From Actinokineospora baliensis (lineage in GTDB: Bacteria; Actinomycetota; Actinomycetes; Mycobacteriales; Pseudonocardiaceae), in NCBI RefSeq assembly GCF_016907695.1, contig NZ_JAFBCK010000001.1:930001-994000 (forward strand): a stretch of 64,000 nucleotides of DNA, read 5' to 3'. Made by a program: the position numbers and the translations under genes. The stretch's first letter is position 1. The number at the start of each line of letters is the position of its first letter. Below are positions 39,749 to 48,789 of the stretch, one piece after another. Under the pieces are notes generated by a model. That model did not search any database. It had not been told where the DNA came from and was given only the letters and a program-made list of their open reading frames with translations.

Positions 39749-40261
39749 TTGCTTAGCCGGTTGCTCGTTTCGGCATTCCGCGGATTGACATCGGCCTGGA
39801 AAGGCCTGCTGTCCCACCCGGTGGGTCAAGGGGTTGTGGCTCACGAAGCAGGACAGCTTCTCGACGCGGGCGTGGCCTATTTCCGTCACACCGACGAAGC
39901 GAAGCGACAGGGGACTCTCCTGCCAGCAGGGCGGGATGGTCACGCCCACATGCAGTCAGCGCTTCTGACCCCCCACCGCGAACATGTCGGAGCCCATCTC
40001 AACAATGCGTACACCGCTTACTCGGCACATGCGACGACGGCGGGTACGCTGAATTCATTCTACGCGCACAAATGGTGCGCATTCGTCATGGTTCACGACG
40101 GCCAATATGATCGCGCGCTCGACCACTTGCGTTCGGCATATGAGTGTGGCGCGCAATACCTCACCAATAGCCCTCAGTATCAGGAAGGTTCGCTGGAGCA
40201 TCTTGTCAAGTACGAGGTTGCGGTCTTCCTCGACACTGTCCGTCCGTTTGTCGGCTACTAG
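39749..40261 (+). CDS. Plus-strand moron gene 1, unknown function
   Basis: 170 aa, TTG start with GGGGAGA 5 bp upstream. Transcribed against the late genes on both sides. Helical, His/Tyr-rich (GVVAHEAGQLLDAGVAYFRH, HMQSALLTPHREHVGAHLNN, HDGQYDRALDHLRSAYECG), a TPR-like character. AT-richer than its flanks, including ~130 bp of upstream DNA that should carry its own promoter. A lysogenic-conversion candidate. No named family recognised. Confidence 0.7.
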   Translation: MLSRLLVSAFRGLTSAWKGLLSHPVGQGVVAHEAGQLLDAGVAYFRHTDEAKRQGTLLPAGRDGHAHMQSALLTPHREHVGAHLNNAYTAYSAHATTAGTLNSFYAHKWCAFVMVHDGQYDRALDHLRSAYECGAQYLTNSPQYQEGSLEHLVKYEVAVFLDTVRPFVGY

Positions 40262-40264
40262 AGG

Positions 40265-40945
40265 TCACACGTCGATACGCGAACCCGCCATGAGGGTGCC
40301 CTCGGTGGTCGCGGTGGGGAACACGTTCTGCGGGGCGAGGAACGCGTACTCCGGTTCGCGGATATAGGACTCGTAGACGTTGCGGGACTTGACGGTCCAC
40401 GCGTCGAGGACGGCGGCCTGGTCCCCGCTGAACCCGTGCGCGGTGAGGTCGTCGCGGAAGGACGCGGCGCGGGTGTACCAGGGGTGGGAGTTGGTGACTT
40501 CCCAGCGGAGTTGGATGTTGCCGCGTCGGGTGGTCGAGAGGGTCTCGGTGTCGGCCCACTCGTCCACCGGCATCCCGTGCAACCACGCGATTTCGAGGGT
40601 GTGGAAGGTCCACGCGGGGCCGGGTTTGCCGGTGAGGGACCAGGTTTGGGAGGTGCGGACGGTGCCGTTCATGTCCGCGCGCAGCAGCACCCGCGCGGCC
40701 GAGTCGCCGAACAGTTGCACGTGGGTCCGCATGACCAGCACGGGATAGCGGGGGTTGACCAGGGCGGCGGAGTAGACATCGCGTTCGCCGTCCCCGGCGT
40801 ACCCGCCCCGGCCCACTCCCGCGTCGTTGGTCGGGAGCCGGTCTCGGTAGGTCACCGACCGTTCGCCGCGTTCCAGGATGGCGAGCCGGTCGCGGATCTC
40901 CCGGAACTCGGCTGCCAGTGACGGGGGCAGGGTGGGGTCACTCAT
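40265..40945 (-). CDS. Minor tail protein
   Basis: 226 aa. N-terminal helix EFREIRDRLAILERGER, then beta-rich sequence to the end. By position (last structural gene, 8-bp overlap with the hub protein) it is a tail-tip or fibre-associated protein. Confidence 0.65.
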   Translation of the reverse strand: MSDPTLPPSLAAEFREIRDRLAILERGERSVTYRDRLPTNDAGVGRGGYAGDGERDVYSAALVNPRYPVLVMRTHVQLFGDSAARVLLRADMNGTVRTSQTWSLTGKPGPAWTFHTLEIAWLHGMPVDEWADTETLSTTRRGNIQLRWEVTNSHPWYTRAASFRDDLTAHGFSGDQAAVLDAWTVKSRNVYESYIREPEYAFLAPQNVFPTATTEGTLMAGSRIDV

Positions 40946-41990
40946 CGGTACCGAAGACCTCTCGTGGCGCGGCGGTCAGGGAAATGGACTCGGCGGAGTT
41001 CTCGTCCACCGACACGGCCACGTCGGTGATGCGGAACCGCCCGTCGATGGGCACCAGGCCGTAGCCGCCGATCACGGTGAGCGCGTCGCCGAGGTCGAAC
41101 TCATCCAGGCCCACGCCACCGGGGTGCAGGTCGATCGTCGGCAGCAGGATCGGGGCACGGCCGAGTCGTACCCGCTGCTCGGCTTTCGCCAGCAGGGTCG
41201 GGAACTCCTTGACGTCGCCGTAGGTGTCCACGGCCTCCAGGCGCGGGAAGATCGGCGAGGGCGTCCCCGCGGACGCGGCCACTTGGTCCGCGCCGTCACC
41301 CGACCCGATGGCGTAGGCGTGGGTCACCACCGAGGTGCCCCCGACGGTGGCGGTGGGGATGTCGCAGCTGCGGCCCTGCTCCAGGGTGATGTCCCGTTCG
41401 CGGCCGGTGGCGGGGTAGTGGGTGCGAAACCACGTCCACAGCTCGCGACCGTCCCATTCGGACGTGAACGAGAAGTCGAAACCGTTGCTGACGGCCGCTA
41501 GTTGCTCGACCGCTTCCCCGATCGGCTTGCGCTCGGACTGCTTGTAGGTCCGATCCCTCGGGACGTCGTGGGTCTCGTCGCCGAACCGGATCATGCCCAG
41601 GTTCGACCCGGTGCCGTAGTTCGCGGCGTGGCGCAGCAACGACCGGGCGATCTCGGCCTGATCAACCCCGGAGAACCTTGTGGTGGCGTGGTAGTGGCGG
41701 CTGCGGTAGTAGGAAAGCCAGCCCTCGCAAGCGAGTTCGAGCGTTCCGGCCGCGTAGTCGGGCCGGGTGTTCCACAGCAGGCCCGACCACACCACCCGGT
41801 CGTCACGCTCGACGTAGAGCGCGGTGGCGCCCCCGGCGACCACGGTGTACGGGGTGACGTGGCGCAGGGTGGGCGACAGGTCGATGGTGAACGAGGCGGA
41901 GCCGGGGGCGTTCAAGGTGGTGGTGTAGGAGAACTTCTCAGCAGGCAGCTCACCGTGGATGACCCCGGAGAGCACGTCCCGGAAAAGCAC
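40938..41990 (-). CDS. Tail-tip/baseplate hub protein (Gp37-like)
   Basis: 350 aa from GTG. Resembles the siphovirus ReqiPepy6 Gp37-like minor tail protein: an opening strand set (KFSYTTTLNAPGSASFTIDL), central AEIARSLLRHAANYG, and a C-terminal beta domain with FDLGDALTVIGGYG. Forms part of the tail tip that contacts the cell. Confidence 0.8.
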   Translation of the reverse strand: MLFRDVLSGVIHGELPAEKFSYTTTLNAPGSASFTIDLSPTLRHVTPYTVVAGGATALYVERDDRVVWSGLLWNTRPDYAAGTLELACEGWLSYYRSRHYHATTRFSGVDQAEIARSLLRHAANYGTGSNLGMIRFGDETHDVPRDRTYKQSERKPIGEAVEQLAAVSNGFDFSFTSEWDGRELWTWFRTHYPATGRERDITLEQGRSCDIPTATVGGTSVVTHAYAIGSGDGADQVAASAGTPSPIFPRLEAVDTYGDVKEFPTLLAKAEQRVRLGRAPILLPTIDLHPGGVGLDEFDLGDALTVIGGYGLVPIDGRFRITDVAVSVDENSAESISLTAAPREVFGTDE

Positions 41991-42023
41991 GCGATACGTT
42001 GCTATTGCGGCCTTCTCGTGTCG

Positions 42024-43223
42024 TCAGAGCGGGGTCACGCCGGAGGGGAGCGACCGGACGAACTCCACGAGGAACCGGCAGCCGGCGAACTCCGTGATGC
42101 CCCACGCGCACGTCGACGCTGTCGTGGGGATCGCGCTCCCGTGCATCCGGACCTCGTCACCGCCCTTGAGCGGGACCTCGTCACTGGCGGTGGTGGTGTA
42201 GTCGTTGGAACCGCTCTTGTAGGTGGAGGTCCACAGCAGCTCCACATCGGCCACCCCGGCGCGGATGCGGTTGAGCCCGAACGCGGCACGCCAGCCCAGT
42301 TCGCCGGTCGCGTACCCGTGCACTGTGACCTTGTAGAGCCCGTCTCGCGGGAGCACGAGCCCGTTCGCGGTGGTCGTCATGCCGCCCTGTACGCGGGCGC
42401 CGGTGGTGCCGATGACCGTCGAGTTGTTGCCCAGGGTCTGAAACGCCCCCGTCCTCCACCGCTTGCCCTTGGGGACGGTGGCGGACAGTTCCTCCCACCC
42501 GGAGGAAGCTCCGGCGTAGCGCTTGAGCATCCCGGCGGAGCGGTCGTAGACGACCTGGTCTGTGTAGGGGGCGATGACCTCGCTTGTGGTGCTCACCACG
42601 GGAGTGCCGGTGAGCCGGACCCATCCGGCTCCGTTGTAGACCCAGCTTTCGCGGGTGGCGCGGTTGGTCCACACCTGTCCCGGCCGGTTGAACGCCGGTA
42701 GCTCGTTGCCGTACAGCGCCGGGCCGGAGATGTACTGCTGCCCTTGGGCGTAGCGGCGGTCCTCGCCGGTCGGGAGGGTTCCCGCGGACGCGGCCGGGAT
42801 CAGGAACTCACGCAGCAGCAACGCGTTCGCCACGGCCGGGGCCGTGGGTGTTGCGGCGGGGTCGCCCTTGCGGATCTCCAGGAACCACCGGCCGGTGTCG
42901 GTCTCGGTGGCCGGGGGCGCCACGTAGGCCACGAGCACGTCGCGGCGCGCGCGGGTGGCGTCGGCCGGGTCGAGGGTCAGCGTGACGGCGGCGACGGACT
43001 CCACCAGGTACGTACCGGACTCGGTGGCCGGGGCCGGGACCGACGCGCGGCCGGGGGCGACGGTGACGGTGGAGCCGGACACGGTGACGTCGAAGTCGCC
43101 CGTGCCGAAGATGCCGTACGCGCCACCCGCGAGGCGTCCGAGCATCCGGCGCAGGAGCCCGGCCGGGTACTCGGTGTTGTCACAGAAGATCGGCGGACTG
43201 TCCATCTGCTGAACCAGCGCCAA
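42024..43223 (-). CDS. Tail fibre / receptor-binding-type protein
   Basis: 399 aa. The N-terminal attachment domain (SPPIFCDNTEYPAGLLRRML...GDFDVTVSGSTVTVAPG) is common to actinophage fibres. A middle linker and a C-terminal beta-jelly-roll-like domain follow (GLYKVTVHGYATGELGWRAA). Probably mediates host recognition. Confidence 0.8.
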   Translation of the reverse strand: MALVQQMDSPPIFCDNTEYPAGLLRRMLGRLAGGAYGIFGTGDFDVTVSGSTVTVAPGRASVPAPATESGTYLVESVAAVTLTLDPADATRARRDVLVAYVAPPATETDTGRWFLEIRKGDPAATPTAPAVANALLLREFLIPAASAGTLPTGEDRRYAQGQQYISGPALYGNELPAFNRPGQVWTNRATRESWVYNGAGWVRLTGTPVVSTTSEVIAPYTDQVVYDRSAGMLKRYAGASSGWEELSATVPKGKRWRTGAFQTLGNNSTVIGTTGARVQGGMTTTANGLVLPRDGLYKVTVHGYATGELGWRAAFGLNRIRAGVADVELLWTSTYKSGSNDYTTTASDEVPLKGGDEVRMHGSAIPTTASTCAWGITEFAGCRFLVEFVRSLPSGVTPL

Positions 43224-43247
43224 GGGGAAACGTCCTCCAGTCGGGAG

Positions 43248-44144
43248 TCACACCCACGCGGAACGCCATTCGCATGTCAGCTCCGATCCGTCCCCGGCCG
43301 CGCCGGGATCGAGCCGGTAACCGGCGAACGCCAACCGGGTCAGACCCGGACCGCATTCCGGCCACGCGTTGTCGCGGCCGTGGACCACAAACCGCGGGGC
43401 AACGGAGTTGAGCAGGACCTCGTGGGTGTCGGTGTCGATGTCGAGCCACTCGCCCAGCAGGAGCGTGGTGGCGAAGGTGATCCGCTGCCCGGTGTCGAGG
43501 TTGGTCACCTGCGGGTCGGCGACCGGGCCGCGCACGCGCAGCAGGGGCCGCACGGGAAAGGTGCCCCCGTTGGCGACGGTGAACGTCCCGCGCGGCCCGG
43601 GGCGGCCGAACAGCAGCGGTGGGCGCAGCGGCGTGTGGATGCCGCCCCCGGGGGCGTCGGGGTCGGGGAGGGGCACCGACAACCGCGACACCGTGGTGTC
43701 GGTGATCCGGGGGTCGGCGGCGTAGAGCTGGACCGTCACCCGCGCCAGGTACCGGGAGAACGGCACGTCGACCGGCGCGGCCAGCCCGCGCACCCGGGCG
43801 GTGAGCATCCGGGTGCCGCCCCCGGCGACCCCGGGGAACCGGAAGGTCATCGGAGCGTCGGGGGCGGTGAGAGCGAACGCTCGGGTCAGGTCGTCGAGGG
43901 CGGCGGAGAACTCCGTGCCCGTCTCGCCGAGGACCTCCACGGTCAGCGTGACCACCCGGGCGGTGAGGGTGTCGGTGCCGGGGGTCTCGCCGTGCCGGGC
44001 GCGGGTGGCGCGGTCGGCGGTACGCACCCCCACGCCCCCGATGAGCCCGTCAACGGCGGCCAGGGAGTACGGGGACCCGGGGCCGCCGATGAGCAGGCCC
44101 CGGTACTGCATGGTCCAGTCGTCCAGGGGGACGGGTGTGGACAC
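43248..44144 (-). CDS. Distal tail protein (Dit-like)
   Basis: 298 aa. The core YLARVTVQLYAADPRITDTT is the siphovirus Dit hallmark; an N-terminal beta barrel (QYRGLLIGGPGSPYSLAAVD) and C-terminal galectin-like part follow the usual Dit plan. Starts 5 bp after the tape-measure stop. Confidence 0.82.
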   Translation of the reverse strand: MSTPVPLDDWTMQYRGLLIGGPGSPYSLAAVDGLIGGVGVRTADRATRARHGETPGTDTLTARVVTLTVEVLGETGTEFSAALDDLTRAFALTAPDAPMTFRFPGVAGGGTRMLTARVRGLAAPVDVPFSRYLARVTVQLYAADPRITDTTVSRLSVPLPDPDAPGGGIHTPLRPPLLFGRPGPRGTFTVANGGTFPVRPLLRVRGPVADPQVTNLDTGQRITFATTLLLGEWLDIDTDTHEVLLNSVAPRFVVHGRDNAWPECGPGLTRLAFAGYRLDPGAAGDGSELTCEWRSAWV

Positions 44145-44149
44145 GGTGG

Positions 44150-46504
44150 CTACCTCCCGCCGGTGCGCAGGGACCAGGCGACGGCCGCGCCGATGGCGTG
44201 CGGGTCGGCGTCGGTCGAGACGTTGACAGTGACCGTCGGGGCCGCTCCCGGCGCTCCGTCACCTGGTGGTCCGGGTGGCCGCGTACCGCTGCCCCATCCG
44301 GCGGGGTCGGTGGGTGCGCGGTGCGGCAGCTGCTGGTGCGCGTCGGTCTGGTCTGTGGCCAGCGACAGCGACACGTCGGGCACGGCGTAGGCGGCCGACT
44401 CGGCGAGCGCGTCGGCGGCGCCCGCGACGGTGCCGGTCATGGCGAGGATGCCGCGCGCGAGGCCGAGACCGATCATGCGACCGGCCCAGATTCCTTGCTT
44501 CGCGGGACTTGCGATACCGAAGAAATCGAGCACCGCGTTCCACGCGTTGCGCGCCAGCTCCAACAGTTTGTCCTTGATCCACGATGCGGCGTTACCGAGT
44601 CCGCGCACGATCCCGCGCACGATGTCCATACCGACCGAGACCAGGTTCGAGCCGATATCGCCGATCGCCGATACCACGCGACCCGGCAACCCTTTCGCCC
44701 AGTCGATCAGTTCGACCAGCTTGCCCACCGCCGCGTCCTTCGCGTTCCGGAAGAACGCCCCGATTTTGCCCGGGAGTTCTCCGAGCCAATCGAACACGGC
44801 GATCACCTTGTGCAGGGCGGCCTGAAAGACGGCGACGATCGTGTCCCAATGTTTAATGATCAGACCGGGGAGGGTCCAGTTTAGGAACAGGTTCCAAATG
44901 AACTCGGCCGCGTTTTTGACGAACCCCCAGACCGCGTTCCAGGCATCGGCCGTCCACTGTTTCACCGTCTCCCAGTTGGCGACGATGAGCGCGACCAATC
45001 CGACAACGGCGGTGATGATCCACCCCACCGGGCCCATCGCGAGAACCCAGGCGGCGGCGACCTTCGCGGCCTGAATCAGCGACTGCGCGCCCATCCAAGT
45101 CATCTTGGCCACGAAAAGAACGATCTGCGCCGACTGCGCCAAGAGTGAACCAAGCGCGCTGGCCTTGGTGGTGGTCCAGAGGATGAGCGACTTCACGGCC
45201 GTGACCGTGGACTGAACACCCATGCTGACCAGGGCCGGGAGCAACATTGCGACGATGGCGCCCGCGACAAACTCGATCGGCCCGCGATTCGCCGAGATCC
45301 ATTGCGCGGCCTTCTGAAACGCGGGGATGATCGCGGAGTTCAGCACGTTCCCCACGGCCGTGCACGCTGGTCCGAGAACGGTCGCGGCAACCGATGCCAC
45401 GCGTTCGACAATGGGGATGACCTTGCCGCCGATAACGTTGATCGCACCGTCCTGCAGCGACCTCCAAAACGAGTCCAGACGCGTTTGCGCGTTGTCCCGG
45501 AACGTGGTCGCGGCTTCGTCTGCGGCTCCGGCGACAGTGCCTAGCGCGGACGCGGCGGTGGAGGGATCGAGCGCGTACAGGGCCTGTTGTAGGTCCTCGG
45601 CCTGCGTGCCGAACAATGCCACCGCGGTTTGGGACCGCCGAACCGGGTCGGGCATTGCCCGGAGGCGGTCCAGGGTGAGGTCCAGTGCGGCGGCGGCTTC
45701 CGGTCCGCCCTTGGCGAACTTCGCGGCCATGTCTGCTGCGGACAGTCCGATCGCGCGGAATCCGTCTGCGGTGACGGCCGATCCGTCTTTCGCGCGGATC
45801 GCGAACTCTTTGAGCGCGTCGGCGACCTTGTCCGCGTCGCGCGCACCGGCGGTGAGCCCTTGGGAAAGGAGACCGGTTGCGGTGGTCGCGTCCAATCCGA
45901 GGTCCCGGAACTGCGTTCCGTACTCATTCAGGGTGTCGAGGAAATCGCCGGACTTGTCCGCTCCGCGTTGGAATCCTCGGGTGATGACGTCGAACGCCTC
46001 GTCAGCGCTGGACACGAGTCCGACGCGCAGCAGCTGCCCCACGGCGCGGGTGACCCCGCCGAGGTCCTGATCCCAAATCTGGGCGGTGGTGGTGGCCTTG
46101 GCTGCGATCCGGTCGAGGTCCGCGGGAGCGGCAGAAGCGAGTCCGTCGATGTTCTGGACCACCGCGCGTACGGCCTCAGTGACCTGGTCCAGGCCGGTGC
46201 CGTAGCCCTTGGCGTAGAGGCGTCCGGCGGTGTCGCCGAGACGTTCGGCGTCGGGGCCGACGGCGCCGAGCTGGGCGGCGAGCTTGTCGCCGAGTGCCTC
46301 ACTGTCGAGTGCGGCGGTGACCTGGTCGGCCACGCCCCCGGCGGCGGCACCGAGCGCGGCGAGCTTGCCGACCGCACCGGCCACGTTGGTGCCGATGCCG
46401 CCGAGTTCGACCCCGAAGCTCGCTATGCCCTTCTCGCCCTTGGCGAGTTGGTCGGTCAGGCCGGTGACGTCACCGAGGACGGTGACCTTGATGGGCTGGG
46501 CTAT
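44150..46504 (-). CDS. Tape measure protein, apparent ATA start
   Basis: About 784 aa. The start reads ATA-GCC-CAG-CCC-ATC (MAQPIKVTVLGDVTG) 9 bp after GGAG and just after the chaperone stop; no ATG, GTG or TTG occurs before residue ~41 (the GTG at 46384). Residues ~20-300 are PhageMin_Tail-like; hydrophobic helices occur in the middle (FVAGAIVAMLLPALVSMG, VLAMGPVGWIITAVVGLV). Sets tail length and helps DNA entry. An ATA start is rare; a sequencing error is possible. Confidence 0.9.
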   Translation of the reverse strand: MAQPIKVTVLGDVTGLTDQLAKGEKGIASFGVELGGIGTNVAGAVGKLAALGAAAGGVADQVTAALDSEALGDKLAAQLGAVGPDAERLGDTAGRLYAKGYGTGLDQVTEAVRAVVQNIDGLASAAPADLDRIAAKATTTAQIWDQDLGGVTRAVGQLLRVGLVSSADEAFDVITRGFQRGADKSGDFLDTLNEYGTQFRDLGLDATTATGLLSQGLTAGARDADKVADALKEFAIRAKDGSAVTADGFRAIGLSAADMAAKFAKGGPEAAAALDLTLDRLRAMPDPVRRSQTAVALFGTQAEDLQQALYALDPSTAASALGTVAGAADEAATTFRDNAQTRLDSFWRSLQDGAINVIGGKVIPIVERVASVAATVLGPACTAVGNVLNSAIIPAFQKAAQWISANRGPIEFVAGAIVAMLLPALVSMGVQSTVTAVKSLILWTTTKASALGSLLAQSAQIVLFVAKMTWMGAQSLIQAAKVAAAWVLAMGPVGWIITAVVGLVALIVANWETVKQWTADAWNAVWGFVKNAAEFIWNLFLNWTLPGLIIKHWDTIVAVFQAALHKVIAVFDWLGELPGKIGAFFRNAKDAAVGKLVELIDWAKGLPGRVVSAIGDIGSNLVSVGMDIVRGIVRGLGNAASWIKDKLLELARNAWNAVLDFFGIASPAKQGIWAGRMIGLGLARGILAMTGTVAGAADALAESAAYAVPDVSLSLATDQTDAHQQLPHRAPTDPAGWGSGTRPPGPPGDGAPGAAPTVTVNVSTDADPHAIGAAVAWSLRTGGR

Positions 46505-46517
46505 CGGGGGTCTCTCC

Positions 46518-46718
46518 TCACGTCATGACCGGAACCCGTTGTGTCCCAAGGGATGTGCCGCGCCGGTGCGCCCGGTTGCGGTCCTTGTGGTCGGCGTTCA
46601 TCCGCTCGACCAGGGCGTTGAAGTCGCGCAGCTGTAGGGCGGCGGTGTCGGCCCAGGTCAGGCCGGGGAAGTGGCCGCAGAGTCGGGCGCGGGTGACGAC
46701 GCGGCGGGCACGAAAGGG
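46518..46718 (-). CDS. Tail assembly chaperone T extension (made by -1 frameshift)
   Basis: C-terminal extension read only after a -1 slip out of the upstream chaperone. The frame stays open from before the slippery site to TGA at 46518 and encodes CGHFPGLTWADTAALQLRDF and NALVERMNADHKD, typical of gpT. The slip site CCCTTTC (minus strand, 46718-46712) reads C-CCT-TTC in the first frame. Confidence 0.78.
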   Translation of the reverse strand, partial: PFRARRVVTRARLCGHFPGLTWADTAALQLRDFNALVERMNADHKDRNRAHRRGTSLGTQRVPVMT

Positions 46719-46942
46719 TCCGGTGCCCCCTGGCCGATCGCGGAGATCCGGACGTGGCCCGCGTCCTCGATCGTGAACCCGGGGTCGTTGCGGCGACCGG
46801 CTACGAAAGCGATGGCGCGCAACAGCTTTCCCTTGAGGGCGCCGGGCTTGCCGAGGGTGTCGATCGGGCCGCCGATGATCTCCTCCACCGCCTCGACCTC
46901 GGCGATGGTCAGGGAGTTGACGTCGATGGTCAACGCGTCCAC
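46658..46942 (-). CDS. Tail assembly chaperone G
   Basis: 94 aa from GTG with AGGAGA upstream. SLTIAEVEAVEEIIGGPIDT and LLRAIAFVAGRRND match actinophage gpG-like chaperones that coat the tape measure before tail-tube polymerisation. A programmed -1 shift near its end gives the longer G-T form. Confidence 0.85.
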   Translation of the reverse strand: MDALTIDVNSLTIAEVEAVEEIIGGPIDTLGKPGALKGKLLRAIAFVAGRRNDPGFTIEDAGHVRISAIGQGAPDPFVPAASSPAPDSAATSPA

Positions 46943-46951
46943 AGGGCTCTC

Positions 46952-47347
46952 CTAGCGGGAATCGAGGTGGCGGCGGATCAGCGCGGTGATGCGCTCGCGG
47001 AACACGGCCGCGTAGCGGGGGTGTTCGCGTCCGGCCGCGCGGAAGAGGAAGGGGTTGGGTGGGATGCGTCGGCGGCGCCACCCGAAGTGGATGGCTCCGG
47101 CGTAGGGCACCGATCCCCGGCGCCCGGCCCGCACCACGGCGGCCGTGGTCGAGGGGGCCGGGGTCACCGAGCGGGCCAGGCGGCCGGAGCGGCGGGGGGC
47201 GTCGGCCTGTGCGGGGGTGGCGACGATGGCGGCGGTGTCGCGGTACACGCCCTTGAGCTCACGGGTCAGTTCCTTGTCGCGCACGGCCCTGATCTCGCGG
47301 CGCAGCTCCCGCAGGCCGGTGACCTCGACCCGGACGTGGTCGCCCAC
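46952..47347 (-). CDS. HK97 gp10-like tail/head-tail joining protein
   Basis: 131 aa from GTG. VEVTGLRELRREIRAVRDKE and PFLFRAAGREHPRYAAVFRE fit the HK97 gp10 family. It lies after the tail tube gene rather than before it, a changed order. Probably joins head and tail. Confidence 0.78.
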   Translation of the reverse strand: MGDHVRVEVTGLRELRREIRAVRDKELTRELKGVYRDTAAIVATPAQADAPRRSGRLARSVTPAPSTTAAVVRAGRRGSVPYAGAIHFGWRRRRIPPNPFLFRAAGREHPRYAAVFRERITALIRRHLDSR

Positions 47348-48322
47348 CTAGGCGGGCTCGGTGATGGTGACGGTGATCGCGTCGGCGCTACCGGGGTCGA
47401 GGACCTTGAACGGCAGCGCAATCGTGGTCACCTCGTCCACAGAGGACTCCGGGGACTCGCCGGTGAACTGGATCGCGGGCGCCGTGATCGTCAGGGCGGA
47501 GCGGGTGCCGTCGGTGTCGGCGGTGCGGCCGGTGTAGGTGATGCGCAACGACAGCAGGTTCCCGGCCGTGAACGCCTCGTACAGGGCCAGGGTGGCGCCG
47601 GTGAACTCGGCCTCGAACCCGCCCTCGTAGGTGGGGACCTCGGCGCGGACAGGCTTGTCCTTGAGCTGGTTGGCGCGGACGAACCGGCGGTCTGTCTTGA
47701 GGCCGAGTTCGGCGGACAGCTCCCACTTGGTGACCGGAAGCGTGGTCCAAGGACCGGCCGCGGATTTGACCTCGACCATGCCCACGGTCCAGTCGTAGGG
47801 GAACGACTCCTTCGGGTACTCGGCGACCGCAGGGGTGCCGCCGTGCTCGACGGTGCGGAAGTCGAACGACACCGTTAGGGCGAGCGGGGAGTCCACTTCC
47901 TGTGTCAGCTCGAACCCGGTCGCCACGCATCCCTTGTGCCGGAACGCGACCACGCCCCCGTCGGTCTTGGGGCGAACCATCTCGGCGGTGAAGCTGCGGC
48001 CGTTGGCGACGCTGGCGGTGTGGAAGTTGTGGACGGTCGACCCGGCATCGGTGCTTGTGGTGTGCACGTCAAACGCAGCGGCGAACAGCTCGCCCATGCC
48101 CGCGTCGAGCACGTCGCATTCGAGTTCGCCCTCACCGCCCATGTCCACGATGCGGCGCCGGTCCGCGCGGGCGGTCTGGAGACCGGCCCGGAATCCCACG
48201 GATTCGAGGAACTCCCGGGAGGTCTTCCAGGAGTCCGCTTTGCCCTCATAGCCGCGATACTCGGTGGCCGGTGTGCCGTAAGCGGATTCGGCGCCAAGTG
48301 CGATGGTGGCGTCAAGCGCCAA
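47348..48322 (-). CDS. Major tail tube protein
   Basis: 324 aa. MALDATIALGAESAYGTPAT is the actinophage tail-tube opening, and SREFLESVGFRAGLQTARAD with a beta-rich middle fits that family. An Ig-like C-terminal half (PAIQFTGESPESSVDEVTTI) is present. Polymerises around the tape measure. Contains copy #8 of the 18-bp site. Confidence 0.85.
   Translation of the reverse strand: MALDATIALGAESAYGTPATEYRGYEGKADSWKTSREFLESVGFRAGLQTARADRRRIVDMGGEGELECDVLDAGMGELFAAAFDVHTTSTDAGSTVHNFHTASVANGRSFTAEMVRPKTDGGVVAFRHKGCVATGFELTQEVDSPLALTVSFDFRTVEHGGTPAVAEYPKESFPYDWTVGMVEVKSAAGPWTTLPVTKWELSAELGLKTDRRFVRANQLKDKPVRAEVPTYEGGFEAEFTGATLALYEAFTAGNLLSLRITYTGRTADTDGTRSALTITAPAIQFTGESPESSVDEVTTIALPFKVLDPGSADAITVTITEPA
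48055..48072 (+). promoter_or_regulatory. Repeated 18-bp phage site #8
   Basis: TTGTGGTGTGCACGTCAA, inside the tail tube gene and antisense to it. Confidence 0.75.
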
Positions 48323-48334
48323 GCTGGTGTCTCC

Positions 48335-48778
48335 CTAGATGAGGGCGTGCGCACGCACGCGCAAGACGAGATCGGCGAGGGCGGCGGTGGCCCCGTCACC
48401 GGTTTCGCCGTGGGCAACGGAACTGCGGATCGGCCGCACGTCGATCAGGCCGGGGACGGTGCGCGGGTCGAACTCGGCCACGGCATCGGCTGCGGTGCCC
48501 ATGAGTGCGTAGACGGCCGCCTCGGCGCGTTGCGGGTCGCCGCTGACGGTGGTAGCGACCAGGCGGAGCGTGACCTCGGCGGTGACCCGGGACGGCTTGC
48601 GTCGGCCGGGCGCCAGGGCCACCGGCTCGATATCCGGTTCGACCGTGTCCCCGAACCACACCGCCTGAGCGCGGGCGAGCTTGCCGGGATCGGCGTACGC
48701 GACTTGGGTCCCGGTGGTGTCGAACGCGGCCTTGAGGACGTCGAACAGAGCGGTTTTCGTGGTGTGCACGACAAGCAC
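48335..48778 (-). CDS. Tail terminator-like protein
   Basis: 147 aa from GTG. A mixed alpha/beta protein with VTAEVTLRLVATTVSGDPQR AEAA (space inserted) and position between connector and tail tube, as tail-completion proteins have. An 18-bp site covers codons 2-8, so a later start is possible. Confidence 0.7.
   Translation of the reverse strand: MLVVHTTKTALFDVLKAAFDTTGTQVAYADPGKLARAQAVWFGDTVEPDIEPVALAPGRRKPSRVTAEVTLRLVATTVSGDPQRAEAAVYALMGTAADAVAEFDPRTVPGLIDVRPIRSSVAHGETGDGATAALADLVLRVRAHALI
48757..48774 (+). promoter_or_regulatory. Repeated 18-bp phage site #9
   Basis: TCGTGGTGTGCACGACAA, one mismatch to the consensus, at the very 5' end of the tail terminator gene. Confidence 0.7.
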
Positions 48779-48789
48779 GGCGGGATCTC

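Noticed and set aside
42584..42599. TTGTGGTGCTCACCAC as a further 18-bp site
   Set aside because: Lacks the GTGTGCAC core; likely chance within the fibre gene.
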